64,000 nt of DNA, from positions 211,190 to 275,189 of the forward strand of contig JAJEHS010000004.1 of the NCBI GenBank assembly GCA_022823605.1, given 5' to 3'. This document shows, piece by piece, positions 17,742-26,627 of the stretch. This DNA comes from Paracoccaceae bacterium. GTDB lineage: Bacteria; Pseudomonadota; Alphaproteobacteria; Rhodobacterales; Rhodobacteraceae. The notes beneath the pieces are model-generated. The model ran no database searches, had not been told where the DNA came from, and worked only from the letters and a program-made list of their open reading frames with translations. Each line of letters begins with the position of its first letter. Positions within the stretch are counted from its first letter, which is position 1. The position numbers and the translations under genes are program-made.

Positions 17742-18788
17742 ATGTTCAGGTTTATTTTAAGACGTCTTGGGATTACAGTAATCTCAGTACTTTGCCTGAC
17801 TTTTGTTGTTTTCATCCTAACCAATCTTGATGGGAATCTGGTCAAACTTGCCAAATTCCTGGGTAGCCAGCGCATGTCGGCAGAACAGGTTGATACCTGG
17901 CTTGATTTGAATGGTTTCAACCAGCCGGATGTCATAAGGTATGGTGAATGGTTGGGTGTCTTGCCATCCTATCAACTGGTACAGGATGACGGCAAGATAT
18001 TGGGTCGTTGTACCCGTCCTGGTGTTTCCCTTGAAGATACACCGAGATATTGCGGAATTTTTCAGGGCAATTGGGGATGGTCGGTTATTTTCAGGGAAGA
18101 AGTCGACTCGATAATTTTCAAGCGACTTGCACTTACCGGATGGCTGATGCTTTACGTTATGTTGATTATGGTTCCAATTGCATTGGTGATCGGAATACTT
18201 GCCGGCATGCGAGAAGGTACCAGAACAGACCGAACCCTTTCCACTTTTTCAATAATGACCACGGCAACCCCCGAGTATGTTTCCGGTGTATTGCTGGTAG
18301 CCCTTTTTTCGAGCAATGCGGTTGGTTTGAAATGGTTCAAGGGTTCCGCTGCCTCGGCCATGGAAAACATTACTTTTGAAAACTTTACCCTCCCCGTTGC
18401 CACAATGGCTCTATACGGTATGGGTTATATCGCAAGAATGACCAGGGCTTCCATGGCTGAAGTCATGACTTCGCAATACATTAGGACCGCCCGTTTGAAG
18501 GGTGTCAGTTTTACTGCCATTGTATTGAAGCATGCACTGAGAAATGCCCTGATTGCACCATTTACGGTAATTATGTTGCAATTTCCATGGTTGCTTACCG
18601 GTGTGGTTATTGTCGAAACACTTTTCAACTACAAGGGCTTTGGCTGGACCCTTGTTCAAGCGGCATCAAACAATGACATCAATCTACTATTGGGATGTTC
18701 CATCATTGCCGTTATCGTCGTACTGATTACTCAACTCATATCCGATATCGGCTACGTCTTCCTGAATCCAAGAATTAGGGTCAGTTAA
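17742..18788 (+). CDS. ABC transporter permease (DppB/OppB type)
   Basis: 348 aa. The first helix, MFRFILRRLGITVISVLCLTF, is typical of DppB proteins. About six membrane segments are present, and the EAA loop is seen as YIRTARLKGVSFTAIVLKHALRNALIAP. It forms half of the channel with the next gene. A 70-residue periplasmic stretch between the first two helices (about residues 35-115) contains two cysteines (CTRPG, RYCGIF), which could be a disulfide. It overlaps no neighbour; the next gene starts nine bases later. Confidence 0.93.
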   Translation: MFRFILRRLGITVISVLCLTFVVFILTNLDGNLVKLAKFLGSQRMSAEQVDTWLDLNGFNQPDVIRYGEWLGVLPSYQLVQDDGKILGRCTRPGVSLEDTPRYCGIFQGNWGWSVIFREEVDSIIFKRLALTGWLMLYVMLIMVPIALVIGILAGMREGTRTDRTLSTFSIMTTATPEYVSGVLLVALFSSNAVGLKWFKGSAASAMENITFENFTLPVATMALYGMGYIARMTRASMAEVMTSQYIRTARLKGVSFTAIVLKHALRNALIAPFTVIMLQFPWLLTGVVIVETLFNYKGFGWTLVQAASNNDINLLLGCSIIAVIVVLITQLISDIGYVFLNPRIRVS

Positions 18789-18797
18789 GGTCAGCCC

Positions 18798-19952
18798 ATG
18801 GAACGATTGTCGTATTTCGAAATATTCAGCCAAATTACCGGGCATTTCTGGCCGGTTTGGATCGCTCTGGTTGTATTTTTTATTGTTTCATATGTAACCA
18901 GAAACTATACGGGGCTTTATGGCAAGTTGTTTGCCAGTCCAATCGGATTGATTGGACTCGGTATTGTCATGTTCTGGGTATTTACAGCCATTTTTGCCGA
19001 TTTGATTATTACCTTCGATCCCTACGGACAAATATCAGGTATGAAAAACAAGGTTCCAGGTACGCCCGTACGCGGTCTTGAAGGGGAATACTACCTCCTT
19101 GGTGGAGATCGACTGGCAAGGGATGTATTCTCCCGGGTAGTCATGGGAAGCCGTAGTGTATTGACGATTGCCCCAGCTGCGACAATGTTTGCCTTCATGG
19201 TTGGAATAATGCTTGGACTTGTGGCAGGATACCTTCCTGGCAAGTTTGACACCATGGTCAGTTTTCTGGCCAATCTTGTATTGGCCTTTCCTGTCATCCT
19301 GCTGTTTTACCTCATGGTTTCCCCGGCAATTCAGGAAACGGGACTACCAACCATACTTGCGGCTGTAATGTTCCTTTTTCCGATCGCGTTCTTTGCTGTG
19401 CTGGTCAATTCGAGGCTTTATACCCAGCCAATGAAACGTAATATTATCGTCGGACTTATTCTGTTGGTTGGCTTCTGGATTTATCTGGGTCTTGCATTTG
19501 ACAGCGACCCCTTCGGAGTATTTAGCATGGACCCAAATCTCCTGAATGTATTTGTTTCGGTGGTATTTGCAAACTCACCAACAATTTTCAGGATTGTTCG
19601 AAGCCTCGCTCTGGAAATCAAAACCCGGGATTATGTTGCAGCTGCTCAAACCAGGGGTGAAGGCACTTGGTATATTCTGCTTTGGGAAATCCTGCCAAAT
19701 GCCAGAGGACCCCTGATCGTCGATTTCTGTTTGCGTATTGGCTATACAACCATTCTTCTGGGTACCCTCGGATTTTTTGGCCTGGGAGTTTCACCGGAAA
19801 GCCCCGACTGGGGTTCAACAATCAATGAAGGTCGAAAAATATTGGCACTTTACCCACATGGCGCCGTCCCCCCTGCACTTTCACTGATGAGCCTGGTATT
19901 GGGGCTGAATCTCCTGGCAGATGGTCTCAGGGAACAATCACTAAAGGACTGA
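18798..19952 (+). CDS. ABC transporter permease (DppC/OppC type)
   Basis: 384 aa, longer than the common 300 aa because of an additional N-terminal membrane region (residues 15-35) and an inserted segment with extra hydrophobic stretches (residues about 165-235). The core is typical: YYLLGGDRLARDVFSRVVMGSRSVL, an EAA loop in TRDYVAAAQTRGEGTWYILLWEILPNARGP, and a C terminus GLNLLADGLREQSLKD. Partner of the upstream permease. Confidence 0.93.
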   Translation: MERLSYFEIFSQITGHFWPVWIALVVFFIVSYVTRNYTGLYGKLFASPIGLIGLGIVMFWVFTAIFADLIITFDPYGQISGMKNKVPGTPVRGLEGEYYLLGGDRLARDVFSRVVMGSRSVLTIAPAATMFAFMVGIMLGLVAGYLPGKFDTMVSFLANLVLAFPVILLFYLMVSPAIQETGLPTILAAVMFLFPIAFFAVLVNSRLYTQPMKRNIIVGLILLVGFWIYLGLAFDSDPFGVFSMDPNLLNVFVSVVFANSPTIFRIVRSLALEIKTRDYVAAAQTRGEGTWYILLWEILPNARGPLIVDFCLRIGYTTILLGTLGFFGLGVSPESPDWGSTINEGRKILALYPHGAVPPALSLMSLVLGLNLLADGLREQSLKD

Positions 19953-19959
19953 GAGGGTT

Positions 19960-22077
19960 ATGGCTAGCAACGGTAAAGAAAACAAAACCCCAATCCTTGA
20001 GATAGAAAATCTGTCCATCTCCTTTTTTACACGGGCAGGTGAAATACCTGCCGTGATGGATTTTTCCTGCACGGTTTACGAAGGTGAGGCCATGGGGTTG
20101 GTTGGTGAATCGGGATGTGGCAAATCCACGGTTGCACTGGGAGTAATGCAGGACCTTGGCGTAAACGGAAAGATTGTGGGAGGTTCCATCAAGTTCAAGG
20201 GCAGAAACCTGCAGGAGTATACCCCAAAGGAATTGAGGGAGTTGCGAGGTTCCGAAATTGCCATGATCTATCAGGAGCCCATGGCATCCCTAAATCCGGC
20301 CATGAAAATTGCAACCCAGCTTATGGAAGTACCAATCATTCACGATGGACTTTCCAAGGCCAAGGCCAGGGAGTTGGCTATTGAAGTGGTTGAATCGGTC
20401 AGGTTACCTGATCCTGAGCGAATTCTCAACTCATATCCCCACCAGCTTTCAGGCGGACAGCAGCAAAGAATTGTCATTGCCATGGCCCTCATGTCCAAGC
20501 CCTCATTATTGATACTTGATGAACCAACGACCGCATTGGATGTTACGGTTGAAGCAGGCATCGTGGAACTGGTCAAGGATTTAGGCAAGCAATTTGGAAC
20601 CTCGATGCTTTTTATAAGCCATAACCTGGGTCTAATACTGGAAACCTGTGGCAGAATTTGCGTTATGTATTCTGGTGAAGCGGTTGAAACGGGTTCCATC
20701 AATGATGTCTTCGACAAGATGAGACATCCGTATACTGAGGCCTTGTTCCGATCCATACCCTTGCCGGGTGCCGATAAGAATTCTCGCCCCCTGGTGGCCA
20801 TTCAGGGTAATTTTCCTCTGCCCCATGAAAGACCTCCCGGTTGCAATTTTGGACCACGTTGCAACTATTTTGAAGAAGGAAGGTGCAACACCGGAGTCAT
20901 TCCGATGCGTGATGTTCCGGGATTTGAAAGACATGGCTCAAGATGTCTGAAATTTGAAGAAATTGATTGGGGACAATTTGAACAAGTTTCAGAAAGTGAT
21001 GAAGAAAGCAATTTCGGCAGGGAAGTCCTCAAGGTCAACAATTTGAAAAAATACTATGAAGTTGCTGCCAATGAACTTTTCGGTGGGGGTGAAAAACGGG
21101 TTGTCAAGGCCAATGAAACCCTTACTTTTTCTGCCCGGGAGTCTGAAACACTGGCCATAGTGGGTGAATCCGGTTGTGGCAAATCCACACTGGCAAAAGT
21201 CTTGATGGGTCTGGAAGTTGCCACTGACGGGGATATTGAATTGAATGGCACGCCAATTCAATCGGTACCAATCGAAAACAGGGATGTTGGAACGGTTTCA
21301 TCCATTCAGATGGTTTTTCAAAATCCTTTTGATACCTTGAACCCTTCAATGACAGTCGGTAATCAGATCATAAGAGCCCTGGAGATTTTCCGTGTAGGCA
21401 ATTCTCCCCAGGAGCGGGAAGATAGGATGCTTGAGTTGTTGGACCTTGTCAAACTGCCAAGGGAGTTTGCCAACAGGTTACCGAGACAACTGTCAGGCGG
21501 TCAAAAGCAACGGGTTGGCATAGCCCGGGCCTTTGCGGGGTCAGCACAAATTGTGGTGGCTGACGAACCGGTTTCCGCCTTGGATGTCTCTGTTCAGGCA
21601 GCCGTTACTGATCTTTTGCTCGAAATTCAGAAAAAAAACCTTACAACGCTTCTGTTCATCAGTCATGATTTGTCCATCGTAAGATACCTGTCCGACAGGG
21701 TTCTGGTCATGTATCTGGGGCATATTGTTGAAATGGGCACAACGGATCAAATCTTTTCGCCTCCCTATCATCCCTATACAGAAGCCCTACTTTCTGCCGT
21801 CCCGATCGCCGACACCAGTGTGTCGAAAAAGCACATCGTCCTGGAAGGTGAAATACCATCAGCCCTCAATCCTCCTTCAGGTTGCCCTTTCCAGACAAGG
21901 TGCATGCACAAGCACAAGGTTGAAGGCAATCTTTGTGAAACGGTAGTCCCTGAAATGCGAACTCTTTCGGGCGGTCTTCAAATTAAATGCCACCTACCCC
22001 AGGAAGTTCTGGATGAGATGGATCTTGTTATTCAGATCCCTGCTTCTGAAAAATCAGAAGCAGGTCAAATTTCCTAA
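19960..22077 (+). CDS. ABC transporter ATP-binding protein, fused DppD-DppF type
   Basis: 705 aa, two complete nucleotide-binding domains in one chain. Domain 1 has Walker A GESGCGKST, signature LSGGQQQR and Walker B LLILDEP. Domain 2 (from about residue 350) has GESGCGKST, LSGGQKQR and IVVADEPVSALD. Each is followed by the oligopeptide-transporter C-terminal extension with clustered cysteines (GCNFGPRCNYF and GCPFQTRCMHK). It powers the permease pair just upstream; start seven bases after that gene. Convergent with the HNH gene, 21 bp away. Confidence 0.95.
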   Translation: MASNGKENKTPILEIENLSISFFTRAGEIPAVMDFSCTVYEGEAMGLVGESGCGKSTVALGVMQDLGVNGKIVGGSIKFKGRNLQEYTPKELRELRGSEIAMIYQEPMASLNPAMKIATQLMEVPIIHDGLSKAKARELAIEVVESVRLPDPERILNSYPHQLSGGQQQRIVIAMALMSKPSLLILDEPTTALDVTVEAGIVELVKDLGKQFGTSMLFISHNLGLILETCGRICVMYSGEAVETGSINDVFDKMRHPYTEALFRSIPLPGADKNSRPLVAIQGNFPLPHERPPGCNFGPRCNYFEEGRCNTGVIPMRDVPGFERHGSRCLKFEEIDWGQFEQVSESDEESNFGREVLKVNNLKKYYEVAANELFGGGEKRVVKANETLTFSARESETLAIVGESGCGKSTLAKVLMGLEVATDGDIELNGTPIQSVPIENRDVGTVSSIQMVFQNPFDTLNPSMTVGNQIIRALEIFRVGNSPQEREDRMLELLDLVKLPREFANRLPRQLSGGQKQRVGIARAFAGSAQIVVADEPVSALDVSVQAAVTDLLLEIQKKNLTTLLFISHDLSIVRYLSDRVLVMYLGHIVEMGTTDQIFSPPYHPYTEALLSAVPIADTSVSKKHIVLEGEIPSALNPPSGCPFQTRCMHKHKVEGNLCETVVPEMRTLSGGLQIKCHLPQEVLDEMDLVIQIPASEKSEAGQIS

Positions 22078-22098
22078 TGTACTGAAATCAATCCGGAT

Positions 22099-22659
22099 TT
22101 ACTGTTCCAGTTCAACATCCCAGTACAGGAAGTCCATCCAGGTTTCATGCAGGTAATTGGGTGGAAATTTCCTTCCGGTATTTCTCAATTCCTGATTGGT
22201 CGGTTCAAGAGGTTTCTTGCGCAGTTCCATGCCAGCCAACTTCAGGGACTTTGAACCCTTCTTGAAATTGCACTCCTGACAGGCTGCTACGACATTCTCC
22301 CAACATGTGATACCACCCATTGAAATCGGCTTGACATGGTCAAATGTAAGATTACCCGTATTCTTGCAGTATTGACAGGTAAACTCGTCCCTGAGAAACA
22401 GGTTGAATCTTGTAAATGCAACACTTTTCTGGGGTCGAATATATTCCTTGAGGGCAATAACCGATGGTAACCTGAAGGTTGTTGAAGGTGATTGAACAAC
22501 ATGGTTGTATTCATAGATCACGTTTACCCTGTCCAGGAATACAGCCTTCAGGGCTTCCTGCCATGACCAGAGGGACAGCGGGAAATAGGACAATGGTTGA
22601 TAATCTGCATTCAATACCAATGCAGAAAAATTATTCTGTACATTGGTTCGTTGCAACAT
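22099..22659 (-). CDS. HNH endonuclease family protein
   Basis: 186 aa. The HNH core lies at about residues 95-140: CQYCKNTGNLTFDHVKPISMGG, with the metal or zinc cysteines CQYC and CQEC and the HNH histidine and asparagine. The N terminus, FSALVLNADYQPLSYFPLSLWSWQEALKAV, is the conserved front of the DUF-type HNH protein present as a single housekeeping copy in many Alphaproteobacteria. Its biological role is not established; no restriction partner is adjacent. Confidence 0.85.
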   Translation of the reverse strand: MLQRTNVQNNFSALVLNADYQPLSYFPLSLWSWQEALKAVFLDRVNVIYEYNHVVQSPSTTFRLPSVIALKEYIRPQKSVAFTRFNLFLRDEFTCQYCKNTGNLTFDHVKPISMGGITCWENVVAACQECNFKKGSKSLKLAGMELRKKPLEPTNQELRNTGRKFPPNYLHETWMDFLYWDVELEQ

Positions 22660-22806
22660 GAAGGTAACCTTGTCCTTATTTTATATTCAGTAAATCACAT
22701 TCGATATTAAATTTAGGAACTCGCCTGCAAATCTCCTACAAATTAATTTAAATTTAATTTTATTGTTATTTTTATGTCTCGGTCACATCTCTGATTCATA
22801 GTGAAT

Positions 22807-24060
22807 CTATTCCCCTTCTTCTGATTGTTGATCAATGGCATGTTCCTGGGCCATATCTACCACAACAGGCGTTGAAGTTGGACTGATGGGAGTGTAAGAC
22901 ATTGTTTCAGCAGGATCCGGTCGCTGGCGTACGGTCATTCTGAATGCACAGAATAATGCCAGCAATGCCATGGTAAGTGATATGTAAATGAAGAAACCAT
23001 GTGGACCAATGAAATCCATAATCCAGCCAACCAAAAAGGGACCACTGATTGCCCCCATGCCATTGACAAAAATCAAACCGCTTGCACCAGCTGGCATGTC
23101 ACTTACATCCAGATAATCATTGGTATAGGCAATCATTAGTGAATACAAGGGGGTGGTTGTAGCACCAATTACAAAGGTCACAACCAGAAGAATTGTAAAG
23201 AAGGAACCCGTAAACACACCGATACTGGCAAAGCCAGTGCAGATACCCGCAACAATTAGAATCAATATCCTTCGATCCATTCTATCCGATATGTACCCGA
23301 TCGGATACTGCATGACCAACCCGCCAAGGTAAATCATACTGACAAAGAGGGCAATTTCCGAGGGTGACATTTCTATTCTGGCTCCATATACCGCAGCCAT
23401 GCCGAACAATGCTGAAAATACGGCCCCAAGACAGAAGGCCCCAACCACTCCAAGTGGTGAGACATTGAACAACTGGGTAATTTTCATGGGCCTTGTTGCT
23501 TCCAGCCGCGGGGTTGGTGATACCGAAAGCAATATCGGGGTGAAGGACAGGGAAACCAGAACCGAGGCAATTACAAAAAGCAAAAACCCAGTGGTATCGG
23601 CAAAGTTGAATAACACCTGTGCCGAAATAATACCGAACATCTGAATGGATATATAGATGGCCAGAACTTTTCCCCTGTTCTCATTGGTAGAGCTATCATT
23701 GAGCCAGCTTTCAGCAACTACATAAACACCTGAAAAACCAACCCCAATCAAAACTCTGAGGAAGAACCATACCCAGGGATAGGGAAATTGGGCAAACAGT
23801 ATCAAGGCAGCAGAAATCAGTGAACCCAAGGCAGCGAATACCCTGACGTGGCCCACACGCATGATCATGTGTGGAGTTAGCCTCGACCCAAACAGAAATC
23901 CTATGAAATATCCTGACATGATAATGGAAAGTTCCAAGGTCGAAAAATCTTCCTGTACACCCCTGATACCAATGAGAGTACCATGGATTCCATTCCCTAC
24001 CATCAAAAGGAAAATCCCAAAGAGCAAAGCCCAAATTTGCCCCAGAATTGCCAACATCAC
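22807..24060 (-). CDS. MFS transporter
   Basis: 417 aa with about 12 hydrophobic segments. The motif-A-like loop between helices 2 and 3 is GSRLTPHMIMRVGHVR, and GYISDRMDRR is its repeat in the second half. The C-terminal tail (last 50 residues) is hydrophilic and acidic. It resembles the YcaD/YbfB-like group of small-molecule carriers; substrate unknown. It is a single gene with no close operon partner. Confidence 0.88.
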   Translation of the reverse strand: MMLAILGQIWALLFGIFLLMVGNGIHGTLIGIRGVQEDFSTLELSIIMSGYFIGFLFGSRLTPHMIMRVGHVRVFAALGSLISAALILFAQFPYPWVWFFLRVLIGVGFSGVYVVAESWLNDSSTNENRGKVLAIYISIQMFGIISAQVLFNFADTTGFLLFVIASVLVSLSFTPILLSVSPTPRLEATRPMKITQLFNVSPLGVVGAFCLGAVFSALFGMAAVYGARIEMSPSEIALFVSMIYLGGLVMQYPIGYISDRMDRRILILIVAGICTGFASIGVFTGSFFTILLVVTFVIGATTTPLYSLMIAYTNDYLDVSDMPAGASGLIFVNGMGAISGPFLVGWIMDFIGPHGFFIYISLTMALLALFCAFRMTVRQRPDPAETMSYTPISPTSTPVVVDMAQEHAIDQQSEEGE

Positions 24061-24222
24061 ATTTCCTTTCGAAAAAATCCGAATATTGGAATTTAATTTA
24101 TTATTTAAAGGGGATTATGAAGCAATATTTTTTACTCTTACAGCCCGGCTCCTACACCGGTAAATAATACCAATTCAACTTCAAAATAACTTATAATTAA
24201 TTTTCGATTTTGGGTACCCCGC

Positions 24223-24480
24223 CTACTTTCGATGCATGATTGATGCCATGCAGTCTGGGCCATTAACCAGAGCCTGCCATGCCAGCTGGACATTGACCTT
24301 CACATCCTCTAGGGTCTCATGGAACCGATTGGTATGGTGATTTGTTTTCAGGCAATTGTAGACGCTTTCCATGGGATTGAACTTCGTGAATAGGGAGGCA
24401 GGTGCAACAGGGAATGTGCGAGAAACGGAGTTCGGGTATATGTATGCGTCTCTTCAGCACGCCCGAACATCCTTTCAAGG
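24223..24480 (-). pseudogene. IS630-like transposase C-terminal remnant
   Basis: On the minus strand the phrase LHLPPYS is followed, after a single frame change near 24385, by FNPMESVYNCLKTNHHT and then LEDVKVNVQLAWQALVNG, ending at a TAG (24225-24223). LPPYSP-x-LNPxE is the family signature around the catalytic glutamate of IS630/Tc1-type transposases. The N-terminal two thirds is missing. It abuts the 3' end of the serine hydroxymethyltransferase gene, marking one border of an inserted patch. Confidence 0.6.
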
Positions 24481-24491
24481 TGCTTGCTGGC

Positions 24492-25766
24492 TTATGAATA
24501 TACTGGAAACTGTTTGCACAACTTTGAAACCGTTGCAATAGCATCCTTGACTGCGGTATCGGCGTCTCCTGCGGCTTCGGATTCAATTAAGTCTGCAATT
24601 GTATTTGCAAGCGAGATAAACTCTCCCTCTCTAAGGCCACGAGTAGTAGCAGCCCCAGTTCCTAGACGCAAGCCGACCCATTCAGGTGGGCGCGGGCTGT
24701 CATTTGGAATTGCATTTTTATTTGAAGTGATGTTTGCGCGCTCCAGAACGACTTCTGCGCGCTTTCCAGTCATCCCTTTTGAACTCAAGTCAAGCAAGGC
24801 AAGATGTGAATCAGTGCCACCTGATACCAACCGAATACCACGATCCTGTAATGTGGCACATAACGTGCGCGCATTTGCAATAACCTGTTCGGTGTAAGCT
24901 TTGAAATCTTCTGTAAGAGCTTCGCCGAGGCAGATAGCCTTGGCAGCAAGAACCTGTGTGTGGATAGAACCTTGGACACCAGGAAAAACAGCGGACTCCA
25001 ATTTCTTAAACCAGTTTTCATTGTTGGTTAGAATCAGGCCACCACGGGGACCACGGAGTGTTTTTGTTGTCGTACATGTTATGATGTCAGCATGCGGGAT
25101 CGGAGAGGGGTGCACACCACCTGCTACAAGACCTGCAATATGTGCCATATCGACATGCAGCCAAGCCCTAACATTTTTGGCAATTTGAGCCATACGCGCA
25201 AAATCAATCTGACGTGGATATGCGGAACCTCCAGCAATTAACAACTTCGGTTTAACTTCCTCTGCTCGGGCTTCAAGCGCGTCATAGTCAATGACTTCGC
25301 TGTTTGCGTTGACGCCGTAGTGGTGGGATTCAAACCAACGACCAGATAAGTTTGCTTTAAGTCCATGACTCAGGTGACCTCCCGCAGCTAGGTCAAGAGA
25401 CAAAACTCTATCACCAGGCTTTAAAAGCAAGAAAAAGACGGCAAGATTCGCTTGACTGCCGGAATGCGGCTGTACATTAGCATAGCTACAACCAAACAGC
25501 GCTTTGGCACGATCAATTGCTGCCTGTTCGACAATGTCGACAAACTTGCCACCACCGTGGAAACGCTTACCTGGATATCCCTCAAGTGTCTTATTGGTCA
25601 TCTCATGACCAAGTGCGTCCAAAACGGCACGACTTACGATATTCTCTGACGCAATCAACTCAATCTGATCTTGCTGACGTGTTTTCTCTTGCGCCAAAGC
25701 GTCGGCGACCAGACGGTCGGTGGTTCCAACACCAGTATGGAAATGGGAGTGTCGATGAGTATTTAT
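24492..25766 (-). CDS. Divergent serine hydroxymethyltransferase with AUA in start position
   Basis: 424 aa if started at the ATA at 25766, which has AAGGAG six bases upstream; no ATG or GTG is in frame nearby, and the TTG at 25697 would remove about 23 residues. It is clearly of the GlyA fold: QIELIASENIVSRAVL, NVQPHSGSQAN, VDMAHIAGLV, and TKTLRGPRGG with the PLP lysine. However, the usual NKYAEGYPGRRYYGGCE reads NKTLEGYPGKRFHGGGK, the THK before the lysine reads TTK, and LAHGGH reads LAAGGH. The gene appears more GC-rich than its neighbours and lies between transposase remnants, so it is probably acquired. It may act on an altered substrate, or be a paralogue. Confidence 0.82.
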   Translation of the reverse strand: MNTHRHSHFHTGVGTTDRLVADALAQEKTRQQDQIELIASENIVSRAVLDALGHEMTNKTLEGYPGKRFHGGGKFVDIVEQAAIDRAKALFGCSYANVQPHSGSQANLAVFFLLLKPGDRVLSLDLAAGGHLSHGLKANLSGRWFESHHYGVNANSEVIDYDALEARAEEVKPKLLIAGGSAYPRQIDFARMAQIAKNVRAWLHVDMAHIAGLVAGGVHPSPIPHADIITCTTTKTLRGPRGGLILTNNENWFKKLESAVFPGVQGSIHTQVLAAKAICLGEALTEDFKAYTEQVIANARTLCATLQDRGIRLVSGGTDSHLALLDLSSKGMTGKRAEVVLERANITSNKNAIPNDSPRPPEWVGLRLGTGAATTRGLREGEFISLANTIADLIESEAAGDADTAVKDAIATVSKLCKQFPVYS

Positions 25767-25772
25767 ATGCGA

Positions 25773-25778
25773 CTCCTT
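25773..25778 (-). promoter_or_regulatory. Ribosome-binding site that points to an AUA start
   Basis: AAGGAG (25778-25773 on the minus strand) is followed by six bases and then ATA (25766-25764), in frame with the serine hydroxymethyltransferase. This spacing is ideal for initiation and suggests a former ATG. Confidence 0.55.
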
Positions 25779-25878
25779 TGACGTTAATTTTGTAATTAGG
25801 GTTGGACAGTCAACTGAAAGTTACAATTTTTTGATGAGTTCATCAAACCAAATTTGCCATAAAATTTACGCAGAAAAG

Positions 25879-26106
25879 CTAAGTCTGAAGATGTCTGGTA
25901 ATCCCAGCCCTCTCAGCCTTGTTCTGAAGCGTGGCACTGATATATTCTGGGCTATTATCAGCCCTGATCGTCATTGGCTTGCCACGCCATGAGATGATCT
26001 GGTTCAGGGCACGCACCACGCGCTCTGAGGGCAACGAAAAGTCGACCTCGATGCCTAAACCTTCGCGATTGAAGGTCATTCGAGCATGTCCCTCAAAACT
26101 GACCAA
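25879..26106 (-). pseudogene. IS3-family transposase (OrfB) remnant
   Basis: About 65 residues match the DDE integrase core of IS3-type OrfB: FNREGLGIEVDFSLPSERVV, then RGKPMTIRADNSPEYIS, the region around the second catalytic aspartate. The product stops soon after (GITRHLQT), before the glutamate region, and there is no upstream orfA. It forms the second border of the patch that holds the serine hydroxymethyltransferase gene. Confidence 0.75.
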
Positions 26107-26627
26107 TCCAGACGAAGGTGATCAGGGCACTGAAATAGAAAAACCCCTCATTTCGGACTGTCAGTCGCGCCCGGCAGGTTGTTTTGTCGCTACGCAAGAT
26201 GGGCTTATGACACTTGATTCCCATAATAGATCCTCCTCCATGGCAAATGCCATGCTGCAGAAGGAGGCAGGGTGAACCGAGTATCATGAGTTTTTCATTT
26301 TTACCTGTCCCTTTTTCCGGATAGTTGAAATACAAATTCAAACGGTCTTCAACCCTTGTGACCGAGCACAGGGGTACTTTCACGACAATCACCTGGATTT
26401 GCCGATCCAATTTTGTGGCAAGTGAGTATTCATGGGACATTGACAGGTTTTCTTATAGCAGTGTGACTGGCATTCCCGACAGATCCGAATTTTTTCCGGG
26501 ATGCATCAACAAACTGTTGGCTTTGTCAATGACAGGGGACTAAAATCCAAGCAGGAGTTACTTAATGGCTAGATAGGTATGCAAGCACCTTTTTTTATTT
26601 GGGGAGAAGTTATTTAAATCTTGGGTA
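26107..26627. other. 520-bp stretch without a recognisable gene
   Basis: It lies between the IS3 remnant and queA. Short frames exist on both strands (for example minus 26440-26107 and plus 26325-26543), but neither shows any family motif. One 43-codon minus frame starting near 26228 has GGAGGAGG before its ATG and a hydrophobic C terminus, yet it runs into the transposase remnant, so it is not called. The stretch is probably decayed insertion-sequence flank. Confidence 0.3.

Noticed and set aside
26107-26440. Minus-strand frame of about 115 codons next to the IS3 remnant
   Set aside because: No recognisable domain and it runs into the transposase fragment in another frame; probably decayed flank.
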